DNA from: Gammaproteobacteria bacterium
GTDB taxonomy: Bacteria; Pseudomonadota; Gammaproteobacteria; UBA6429; Thiohalophilaceae
Assembly (NCBI GenBank): GCA_024641475.1
Contig: JAHECZ010000016.1
Span: 1-54,218, forward strand
Length of the DNA: 54,218 nucleotides
Direction: 5' to 3'
Below are positions 1-7,350 of the stretch, piece by piece. The translations under genes and the position numbers were made by a program. The notes beneath the pieces are model-generated. The model had not been told where the DNA came from. It worked only from the letters and a program-made list of their open reading frames with translations, and ran no database searches. Every line of letters begins with the position of its first letter. Within the stretch, counting starts at the first letter, position 1.

Positions 1-23
1 CTGATTTTTTGTATATATACATA

Positions 24-3000
24 TCAAGTAATTTCTTCCCATGCGCCATTATCAAACTTAGATATTTTTACACCTTCTTTCTTAAAGATACCATCGGCAT
101 CATGTATCACATTTGAATTAGGATGGCCATACGTATATGTACAAGCCGCCCAATGTGTATCACCCATATTAGGTTTTAATAATTCGTTTATAGGTGTATC
201 CTTTGCTACTTGTCTGGATTGTGGATCAATTGTTAATTTTCCACAATTTGCATGCAATACGTACCCTGGCACAGTGTCTCCAGCTGTATATTTTTTTCTA
301 TATACATGTGAAGGTACATTACCAGCTTCTATTGCTTGTCCCAAATCATCTGTGATAGTTGCTCCATCCCATGAATATACAGTTAAACTTGTACCCTCAG
401 GTACAACATGCTGTACATTTGGATCAATTGAACCATGGCCTGCAAATACCGTTTTTTGTATTTGATCAACTTCCTTACAACTCAACCCCAGCGGATCAAT
501 CCACGCGATCGGATTCGGCGCATACTGATAGTTATTCAACCCACCCAATAACCCAATCGGATCCTGGTTGATGAATTGCCCGGTATCGGGTGAGTAGTAG
601 CGGAAGCGGTTGTAGTGCAGGCCGGTTTCTTCGTCGAAATACTGGCCCTGGAAGCGCAGGTGGTTTTCGATTTCGTCGACTTCTTTTAACGCCAGGTTGC
701 CATAGGTTTTGTATTTGGCTTTCCAGACAATTTTACCCGCTTCGTTGGTGAGTTCGCGCGGGGTGCCGAGGTGATCGAGGTGGTAGTGGTAGATCTCGTC
801 GTCCTGCACCTGTGCCAGCGGCCGGAAGCTGCCGGGTTCGTAGACGTAGGTCTTTTTAATGTTGTTGCGGATTTCCTGCGCGAGCAGGTTGTCGCACCAG
901 ATGAAGCGGGTGTCGCCGAAGGCATCGCTTTTTTCGATGCGCCGACCCAGCGGATCATATTTATATTGCACGGTCTCGCGCAGGTTGTTGGTATCCACGC
1001 GCACCAGCTGATTGAGCAGGTTATAGGTGAATTCGGTTTGCAGGCTACCGGCCTTGCCGCGATTTTCACGAATCAAGTTGCCGCGCGCGTCATAATCGAA
1101 TTTTTTATCGCCTTGCAGCAATAAACGGTTACCCACTACCTTGCCCGGTGTCGTGATGGGCCGATTGCTGATGGAAACCAGATTGCCCGCCGGATCAAAG
1201 TCGAAAAATTCCGGACTGCCATTGGCGGCGAGCTTGATGCGGTTGAGCGTGTCGTACACGTATTTGGTTTCGTCGCTGCCGTCTTTAAACAAATTGAGAT
1301 TACCGCTGGCATCGTAGCCGTATTCACGCTGAATCGGGCTGTATTTTTGCTCGGCATTGCTGGCGTATTGCTTGCTCAGTCGGCCTTGCGGATCGTATTC
1401 GGTGGCGGTAGACAGCTCGCCCTGTTGCCGCGCGATTTCGCGGCCGAGTTTGTCGCGCTGCACGGTGGTGACGATGCGGTTGTTGATGCCGACGGAGCGG
1501 AAGCCGAGGCTGACATCGTAATCGTATTGCAGGCTCTGACCATCGGGCAGTTGCGTGAAGGTGCGCTGGCCCAGCGTATTATAGCGATGGCTGATCGTTT
1601 CTTCGCTGTGCAGCAGGCGTTCGTGTTTTTCATTCAAATCAAAATGACTTTCGCGCAGGATATTGCCCAGCGGATCGTATTCAAAACCCAGATATTGATG
1701 TTGGTTATATGTTTCGGCCAAACGGCCCAATGGATCATATTGATAACGGGCCCGTTCGATCTGCGCATCGCTCGCATCACCGACACGGCGGCTGATCTTG
1801 GTATTCAACTGCCCCAGCGCATCACGTTCAAATTCGGTAATTACTTCGCCGCTATCGATATGCTCGATCAAATGCCCGGCCGCATTGTATTTATATTGCT
1901 GCTCCCGACCGTCGAAACCGATCTCACGAATCAGCCGTTCATTGCCGTCATAGAAGAACTGATACTTGTCACCGTTTTCATTGATCAGCGCGGTGAGATT
2001 GCGTTCGGTATCGTATTCATAGCGAATACGTTGTCCGGCCGGATCGATGCGCTCGGTGGGCTGACTGAGTTTGTCGGCGTAGTGATATTGCGTGGTGCGG
2101 CCCTGCGCATCGGTGTACTGCGTCAACTGGCCGTTTTCGTTATAGGTCATGCTGGCTAACACACCACCGGCATTGCTGACTGCGGTTACCAACCCGGTGG
2201 GGGTGTATCGATAGTGCGTTGCACCTTGACGTGCATGCTCCAGTGCCTGCCCGGCCGCTTGCGCAATCACCTGCGCGACACGTCCCCAACTATTGTATTC
2301 ATAGTGGCGACTGTTGCCGAGATGATCGACTTCACGCACCAGTTCAGCGCGCTCATTCCAGAAATAGCCGGTAATACGCCCGGCCGGATCGATAACGCGA
2401 TTGAGCAGGCCATGGTGGTTATATTCATAGCGTGTGCTGGCGCCACGTGGGTCGGTGATTTTTTCCAGCAAGCCCTGTGCGTTGACTTCGCGAACCCAGC
2501 GTTGTCCGGCCGCATCGATGATGCTGGAGAGTTCATCACCGCTGTAACTATGCAGGGTGCGTTGACCCAGTGCATTGGTCGCGCGTAATACGCGTTGTTT
2601 TTCGTCGTAGAGAAATTCGCTGCGATTCCCCAGCGGATCGATCTGGCTGATGACTTGTCCGGCCTCATTGTATTCCTTGAGGTGGGCATGACCTTCGGCA
2701 TCAACACGTTCAGTAATCAAGCCGAACTGGTTATAGCGATACCGCGTGGTGTAACCCAGACTGTTGGTCGCCTCACTGCGGCGGTTTTCCGGAGTCCATT
2801 TGAATTCATAGGCATAATTGCCGTGCTCGCCCGCCTGCCGCAAGCACTTGGCCTGTGCGTCGAGGCGATCCCATTCAAAATAAAACGCATACCCGCTGGC
2901 GAGCGTGCGTTGGGTGATCACATGATTACTGTATTGATAGGTCTCACCGTGCCCGGCGGCATTGCGGTGGGCGATCAAATTGCCGGCGTGATCGTAGTCA

Positions 3001-4343
3001 TAACTTGCCAGCGCCGGTTCGAGTTTTTCACCATTATGGGCAGTTTGATAGATCGCCGCGATGCGTCCTTGCGTGGCGCGTTCGATCATCAGGCCGCGTC
3101 CCCAGTTGCCATTCACGCGTTGCAGTCGGCCATTGTTATCGTAGTTAAAGTCCAACACGAATCCCTGCGCTGACTCGGCCGCATAGGCTTTATGCCGCCA
3201 TTGGCTTAACCGAAACTGCACGGTGTTGAATCGATCGAATACCTTGGTCGGCTGACCGGGTTGCACTAATAAAAATCGTTCCGTTGTTTCGTAAACGAGC
3301 GTCATGTTTTCGTGCAGTTGCAAACTCTTGCTACCGATCTGCGGCCGTTTGAAACTTACGCTGCGACCATCGTCACTGAGCAATTCCACCGTGGTGGCAT
3401 GCAGCGTTAACGTGGCCGGGCCGGGATGCACCCAGCCATAACCAAGACCGTTATCGGTTGCGCTGGTGCTGGTGCGATAGGTGCGTTTCCAGATAAACGG
3501 GATTGGACCCGCTAACGCAAAATCATCCAGTGACAATAATTCTTCGCCACTGGTCATGCTGATCGGTTCACCTTCGGTCGTACATTTGCTTTCGGGCGGA
3601 ACACCTTTACTGTCGCTGCTGGCGACATCTTTACTTGCTTTGGCTGATTCCGCCGGTGCCGCCGCTCCACCACCGGCAGTATGCGGTCCAAGCGTCGCGG
3701 ATTTGGTTTGCGCCGGCGCTTCGGCCTTGGCACTGCTACCGGCACCTTCTGCGGAAGCACCGAGTTCGGGTTTTTCCTTGACGATGGCCAGTTTGCCGGC
3801 GAGCAAGGCGTTCACCAGTGCGGCATGACCGTTGGTGTTTTGCTGTTTATCCAGCGGAGATTGAGGCAGCGTCGCGAGCAGCGCGTCGGCGTGCTCGGCG
3901 GAAATATTATTCGATTTTAAAAAGCGCTCGGCATCCTGATGTTCATGAAATTGCATGACATCATGATGCGGATTCACCAATAACTTGCTGGCATGAATGA
4001 TTCGGTAGGCTTCGCCTTTGCCCGTGTCGATTCGCGCGTCTTCATGCGCCTTGCTCTGCGGCGCCAGATGATCGACCGGATAAAGTTTGATTCGGCCTTG
4101 CAACAATAACGAGCTCACTGCCTTGCGCAGATCATTACCATTCATGTAACGCTGCGGCGATTTGCCATCGGCGAGATAAACGACGTTACGCCAGTGTTCA
4201 CTGGACACGCGCAGATCACTGACAAAGCGCCAGGTCTGATACGGATCGTTAAATTCTTTGGGTTCGATCGGCACCGGTATCGGTGCGTCGTCGGGCAAGT
4301 GCAAGCGGTAGGCGTGGCCAAAACTGTCTTCAATAATGCTCAT
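24..4343 (-). CDS. Rhs-family polymorphic toxin with Stv-like C-terminal tip
   Basis: This is a 1439-residue Rhs protein and the likely T6SS effector of the locus. Residues 1-190 form an N-terminal region I do not recognise, without a visible PAAR motif or membrane segment. A low-complexity Ala/Ser/Lys linker follows (about 195-250), then a DUF6531-type start (about 254 on) and a long array of YD repeats typical of the Rhs shell. The conserved core end (RYYSPDTGQFINQDPIGL, then a DPLGL motif) lies near residue 1285. The last ~150 residues differ sharply: they are A+T-rich and carry GHG, VPEGT and MGDTHWAACTY motifs. I relate these to the Stv-type putative adhesin/toxin domain seen at Rhs tips; that family link is from memory. 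AGGGAGG lies 9 nt before the ATG. The cognate immunity gene would be left of position 24, outside the window. Confidence 0.93.
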   Translation of the reverse strand: MSIIEDSFGHAYRLHLPDDAPIPVPIEPKEFNDPYQTWRFVSDLRVSSEHWRNVVYLADGKSPQRYMNGNDLRKAVSSLLLQGRIKLYPVDHLAPQSKAHEDARIDTGKGEAYRIIHASKLLVNPHHDVMQFHEHQDAERFLKSNNISAEHADALLATLPQSPLDKQQNTNGHAALVNALLAGKLAIVKEKPELGASAEGAGSSAKAEAPAQTKSATLGPHTAGGGAAAPAESAKASKDVASSDSKGVPPESKCTTEGEPISMTSGEELLSLDDFALAGPIPFIWKRTYRTSTSATDNGLGYGWVHPGPATLTLHATTVELLSDDGRSVSFKRPQIGSKSLQLHENMTLVYETTERFLLVQPGQPTKVFDRFNTVQFRLSQWRHKAYAAESAQGFVLDFNYDNNGRLQRVNGNWGRGLMIERATQGRIAAIYQTAHNGEKLEPALASYDYDHAGNLIAHRNAAGHGETYQYSNHVITQRTLASGYAFYFEWDRLDAQAKCLRQAGEHGNYAYEFKWTPENRRSEATNSLGYTTRYRYNQFGLITERVDAEGHAHLKEYNEAGQVISQIDPLGNRSEFLYDEKQRVLRATNALGQRTLHSYSGDELSSIIDAAGQRWVREVNAQGLLEKITDPRGASTRYEYNHHGLLNRVIDPAGRITGYFWNERAELVREVDHLGNSRHYEYNSWGRVAQVIAQAAGQALEHARQGATHYRYTPTGLVTAVSNAGGVLASMTYNENGQLTQYTDAQGRTTQYHYADKLSQPTERIDPAGQRIRYEYDTERNLTALINENGDKYQFFYDGNERLIREIGFDGREQQYKYNAAGHLIEHIDSGEVITEFERDALGQLNTKISRRVGDASDAQIERARYQYDPLGRLAETYNQHQYLGFEYDPLGNILRESHFDLNEKHERLLHSEETISHRYNTLGQRTFTQLPDGQSLQYDYDVSLGFRSVGINNRIVTTVQRDKLGREIARQQGELSTATEYDPQGRLSKQYASNAEQKYSPIQREYGYDASGNLNLFKDGSDETKYVYDTLNRIKLAANGSPEFFDFDPAGNLVSISNRPITTPGKVVGNRLLLQGDKKFDYDARGNLIRENRGKAGSLQTEFTYNLLNQLVRVDTNNLRETVQYKYDPLGRRIEKSDAFGDTRFIWCDNLLAQEIRNNIKKTYVYEPGSFRPLAQVQDDEIYHYHLDHLGTPRELTNEAGKIVWKAKYKTYGNLALKEVDEIENHLRFQGQYFDEETGLHYNRFRYYSPDTGQFINQDPIGLLGGLNNYQYAPNPIAWIDPLGLSCKEVDQIQKTVFAGHGSIDPNVQHVVPEGTSLTVYSWDGATITDDLGQAIEAGNVPSHVYRKKYTAGDTVPGYVLHANCGKLTIDPQSRQVAKDTPINELLKPNMGDTHWAACTYTYGHPNSNVIHDADGIFKKEGVKISKFDNGAWEEIT

Positions 4344-4372
4344 GGTTCCAACCTCCCTGTCCGGTTATTCTA

Positions 4373-4378
4373 ATTATA
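4373..4378 (-). promoter_or_regulatory. Candidate -10 box for rhs
   Basis: A TATAAT hexamer on the minus strand sits about 30 nt before the rhs ATG in the 182-bp gap behind the AgmX-like gene. No convincing -35 hexamer is present at the right spacing. The gap shows no terminator hairpin, so rhs could also be read through from the upstream operon. Confidence 0.3.
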
Positions 4379-4525
4379 AGTTGCTGATTGTGCTTATTCA
4401 CCCGACAGATAACATAACACGAATTTTTAACTTAATAATCAGACAATTGTACTGCTTTTAGCCGATATGGCTGCGCTAATTGTTACAGATTGTGAAATCA
4501 TGTATCACTGTGACGTAGTCAGCAT

Positions 4526-5443
4526 TTACGACGGTAAAAACTCCACCGGTACCGTGACCGTCAGCGAACCACCCGAGCGCGTGCCGAAATCAAACAGTTT
4601 GATGCGCGCGATGATGCTCTCCTCCAGCGCGGCATCGTGCAATTCACTGGATTTGATAACGATTCTGGCGACCTTGCCATCGGGTAAAATGGTGAGTTCC
4701 AGAATGATCTTGCCTTTGAGGCCGGGATTATTGCGGCGCGCCTTGCGATACAGTGAATGCAGTGCGCTCTTGTGTTGATCCATGATAGACGCGATATCTT
4801 CTTCGGTACGTGAGTAACCACCACTGCGTTTACCACTACCCTCTGTTGCCTTGGGTTTGTTCGGCACCGCTTTATTCTGCAAGGTATTTGCAACACCCTG
4901 GCCACCTTGCTCCAGCTTGGTCTGACCGACACTGGCGACATAGCGATTATCGGCGACACCGCCGCTACCGCTACCGGCATTAGCCATCAGGATCGCAGTG
5001 TTCACCGTTGAAGACTTGGCGTCGGCACCGCCTTTGGTAATTTGTTTATTCACCATCTCCACATCAGCGGTATTCGCCAGACTGGATAATTCTTTTTGCA
5101 ATGCCAGCAAGCCGGTATTCTTGACTTTCTCGCGTGCTTTTTTCTCTTCCTTGGTCAGCGGTTTGCGTTCTTCGGTTTTGGGCCGCAACGTCTTGGGGAT
5201 TACTTCGGGTTTGGGTTGTTCGACCACTTTGGGCTTGGGTTTTTCGGTGATAAATTTTGCGACACGTTCAGGAATAACAATTCGTTCCGGGCGCTTCTCT
5301 ACCGGTAGTTGCACGGAACTCACCAGAATACTGGCAACAGCAAAGCACACCAGGGTGATGGTGAAAATAATATTAAAGGTATGATCAGTTTTGCCTTCCG
5401 GCCGCCAACCTAGTGCGAGATTTTCATATACCAGCGCAGTCAT
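4526..5443 (-). CDS. TonB-like protein with AgmX/PglI C-terminal domain
   Basis: This 305-residue protein has TonB-like topology. A short cytoplasmic N-terminus is followed by one membrane segment (about residues 24-44). A Lys/Pro/Glu-rich periplasmic stretch (KPKPKVVEQPKPEV) comes next, then a coiled/low-complexity middle. The C-terminal domain (about 215-305) has the AgmX/PglI pattern: RRNNPGLKGKI, then LTILPDGKVARIVIKSSEL, ending in a beta strand. This domain is known from myxobacterial gliding proteins and related energy transducers. It starts directly after the stop of the ExbD gene (TAA then ATG). It is the last gene of the TolQ-TolR-TolR module, so it probably carries proton-motive force from that module to the outer membrane. 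Its target is unknown. Confidence 0.85.
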   Translation of the reverse strand: MTALVYENLALGWRPEGKTDHTFNIIFTITLVCFAVASILVSSVQLPVEKRPERIVIPERVAKFITEKPKPKVVEQPKPEVIPKTLRPKTEERKPLTKEEKKAREKVKNTGLLALQKELSSLANTADVEMVNKQITKGGADAKSSTVNTAILMANAGSGSGGVADNRYVASVGQTKLEQGGQGVANTLQNKAVPNKPKATEGSGKRSGGYSRTEEDIASIMDQHKSALHSLYRKARRNNPGLKGKIILELTILPDGKVARIVIKSSELHDAALEESIIARIKLFDFGTRSGGSLTVTVPVEFLPS

Positions 5444-5950
5444 TTATTTCTTACTCTTGGATTGCTGATACGCCGCAAAGGCAATTTGCGTGTAATTGGC
5501 ATTGCGACAGGCCGTAAGGATCTTGCGCAACAATTGGTATGGAATGGTTTCGTCACCCATGATGGTCACGGCGCGTGCTGCATCTGCCGGTGCGTTGGAT
5601 AATACTGTTCTGCTCGACTGGAATTTCAATTCGGTTTCCAATGGCGTAAACCCCGCCTCACTGGCTGTTATGACGTCCGTGAGTTTACCGACAGCGTGTC
5701 CCTGCACCAGCAGGCTATCCTTGGTGATCGAGATAACCAGGGTTTCCTGTGGAACTTTCTTGGCAATTGAGGTTGGCAGCTTCATGTCCTTGCTGCCCTG
5801 CAATTGCTGCGAGCCTGAGCTCACCAGTAGAAAGAACACCAGGATGGTAAAAATATCCATCATCGATACCAGATTCAATTCGGATTTATTATTCAGCTCC
5901 TGAAAATGCTGCATCCGTTTGGATCGGCCGGTAAGTTTTAATCGTTTCAT
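5444..5950 (-). CDS. ExbD/TolR-family protein with intact proton-carrying Asp
   Basis: This 168-residue stator protein has a single N-terminal membrane segment and a periplasmic domain. I start it at the ATG at 5950; the longer frame begins with TTG. The segment ELNLVSMMDIFTILVFFLLV carries the conserved Asp (residue 32 from this start) that takes the proton in ExbD and TolR. The rest is the usual periplasmic domain of about 110 residues, with a Lys/Ser-rich end. It lies between an ExbD-like paralogue that lacks this Asp and the AgmX/PglI-type protein, all on one transcript. The module resembles AglQ/AglS-type pairs more than plain TonB-ExbB-ExbD, because two ExbD genes share one TolQ gene. 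Confidence 0.88.
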   Translation of the reverse strand: MKRLKLTGRSKRMQHFQELNNKSELNLVSMMDIFTILVFFLLVSSGSQQLQGSKDMKLPTSIAKKVPQETLVISITKDSLLVQGHAVGKLTDVITASEAGFTPLETELKFQSSRTVLSNAPADAARAVTIMGDETIPYQLLRKILTACRNANYTQIAFAAYQQSKSKK

Positions 5951-5973
5951 TATCAACTGCTCTACAGAATAGA

Positions 5974-6483
5974 TTATTTGCCGACGGTGGCAGCCAAAGG
6001 CGCCGCATCACCAATCGAGACATTTGGAAACAACGGTTCCGTCACCACGGATAAACCACTCACGGTATCGGCACTGCGCACATGGTCCATCACGGCGATC
6101 AAGGTTTTGTAATCGATGGAAGGTTCGATCAACAACGTGATATTTTCTTCCTGCGGAAAGCGGTGCTTGATATCCAGCAGGAAATTGCTGAATTCATTCC
6201 AGTTGGTCGCGCCATCACTGCGCTTGAAACTTTTGATCAGACCGACATTCCCATCACGCACATCGAAACTGCCTGGGCGCAACACCAGTTCCAGCTGTAA
6301 CTTGACCTGGTTCTGCGGATCATCGGGATTACCCGGCTTGGGTAAATTCAGTTCCAGAATCGTCATCTCGGAAAATACCGCCGTGATCAACAGGAACGGC
6401 ACCAGAATCACCATCAGGTTCATAAAGGCGACGATGTTTAATTCGTCGGCCTGTTTGAGCAATTTCATGCCAGAAAATTTCAT
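5974..6483 (-). CDS. ExbD/TolR-family protein lacking the conserved Asp
   Basis: This 169-residue protein has ExbD/TolR architecture: a short N-terminus, one membrane segment (about residues 15-38) and a periplasmic domain. The membrane motif reads ELNIVAFMNLMVILVPFLLI. Residue 22, where family members carry the proton-binding Asp, is Asn (AAC codon at 6420-6418). The other signature residues (E-L-N before the helix, long hydrophobic run after) are kept and the reading frame is intact, so decay is unlikely. The periplasmic part ends in a SIDYKTLIAVMDHVR-like helix, the usual C-terminal element of the family. It lies 17 nt after the TolQ-like gene. It may form an asymmetric pair with the Asp-containing paralogue. 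Confidence 0.87.
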   Translation of the reverse strand: MKFSGMKLLKQADELNIVAFMNLMVILVPFLLITAVFSEMTILELNLPKPGNPDDPQNQVKLQLELVLRPGSFDVRDGNVGLIKSFKRSDGATNWNEFSNFLLDIKHRFPQEENITLLIEPSIDYKTLIAVMDHVRSADTVSGLSVVTEPLFPNVSIGDAAPLAATVGK

Positions 6484-6501
6484 AACGATAGGTTTCCGCG
6501 C

Positions 6502-7128
6502 TTAATCCCGTATCATCAGGTTGAGCGCCTTGAGGGCGGCTTTTTCCAGATTGTCGACAATCTTGGCCGTTTTGGTGACCAGGTAGGAATGAATCAGCAG
6601 TAACGGAATCGCCGCAATCAAACCAAACGCCGTGGTGTTCATCGCAACCGAAATACTGGCGGATAACAGATTGGCCTTTTCTGATGCTTCCGCAGTCGAC
6701 ACTGCCGTGAACGCCTGAATCAAGCCGACGATAGTGCCCAACAGTCCCAGCAAGGTGGCGATATTGGCGAAGGTCGACAGATAGTGGGTGCGCTTCACCA
6801 AATCCGGCATTGCATCCATCATGCCTTCCTGCATGGCCGATTCCACCACTTCGCGTTTTTTGTTGGCGCTGTGTTTGGCCAGACCATAACCCAATACCAT
6901 GGCGAGTGGCGTGTTGAGATTTTCCACGAGTTTTAACACCCGTTGCAAATCATTGGCCTTGAACATTGGCGCCAATTGCGACCACATTTTATTGGTGGCG
7001 CGATTGGTTTTTACCAGATAAAAAAACCGCTCCAACGCAATTGCCAGACCGGCGGCGAATACGAATAAAATCGGGTGCATGAACCAGCCGCCCAATTTAT
7101 AGAATTTTACGATCTCCATTATTTCCAT
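6502..7128 (-). CDS. MotA/TolQ/ExbB proton channel protein
   Basis: This 208-residue inner-membrane protein has the TolQ/ExbB layout. Its first membrane segment is near residues 13-32 (GGWFMHPILFVFAAGLAI). A cytoplasmic loop follows, then two closely spaced segments (about 118-145 and 160-185) containing the family signature LLGLLGTIVGLIQAF and the MNTTAFGLIAAIPLLL run. These segments form the proton channel with ExbD/TolR. GAGGG precedes the ATG. It is shorter than E. coli TolQ (230) and close to AglR-type channels. One channel gene is followed by two ExbD genes and a TonB-like gene, and the operon continues without a break from the T6SS kinase gene, which suggests co-expression with secretion. 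Confidence 0.92.
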   Translation of the reverse strand: MEIMEIVKFYKLGGWFMHPILFVFAAGLAIALERFFYLVKTNRATNKMWSQLAPMFKANDLQRVLKLVENLNTPLAMVLGYGLAKHSANKKREVVESAMQEGMMDAMPDLVKRTHYLSTFANIATLLGLLGTIVGLIQAFTAVSTAEASEKANLLSASISVAMNTTAFGLIAAIPLLLIHSYLVTKTAKIVDNLEKAALKALNLMIRD

Positions 7129-7173
7129 AGCACCCTCATTTTCTACTCGCTAATTATTTAAACGAACACCCTG

Positions 7174-7350
7174 TTAAGATACAAAATCCTTCTCACTGAC
7201 ATTCCTGCTGTTATGATTAAATTCCGCATCAATTTCATCCAGTATCTGTTTGCGCTGTTGCCGGTAATCCTGCATGGATATTAACTGATTGTAATAATCC
7301 TCGGTTAACTTCCGCAGTTGCGCTGCATAGGAATCGATTCCGGTTGTCAT
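7174..7350 (-). CDS. Small 58-residue charged protein of the T6SS/Tol operon
   Basis: A short open frame of 58 codons fills most of the gap between the kinase and TolQ-like genes. Its ATG (7350-7348) overlaps the kinase stop as TAATG, a classic translational-coupling junction. It starts MTTGIDSYAAQLRKL. The predicted product is a soluble, charged helix (LISMQDYRQQRKQILDEID) that resembles the short SHOCT-like helical hairpins in form. I cannot assign a function. Placement between kinase and channel makes a linker or regulatory role possible, but that is inference. About 45 nt separate its stop from the TolQ-like start. The coupling and frame make it credible despite its size. Confidence 0.6.
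   Translation of the reverse strand: MTTGIDSYAAQLRKLTEDYYNQLISMQDYRQQRKQILDEIDAEFNHNSRNVSEKDFVS

Noticed and set aside
1347-2159. 270-codon open frame on the plus strand inside rhs
   Set aside because: It is the complement of the repetitive, G+C-rich Rhs YD core; no ribosome site or family pattern, and rhs itself fits fully.
2595-3173. 192-codon plus-strand frame inside rhs
   Set aside because: Antisense shadow of the Rhs repeats; hydrophobic look comes from complementing Tyr/Asn-rich codons.
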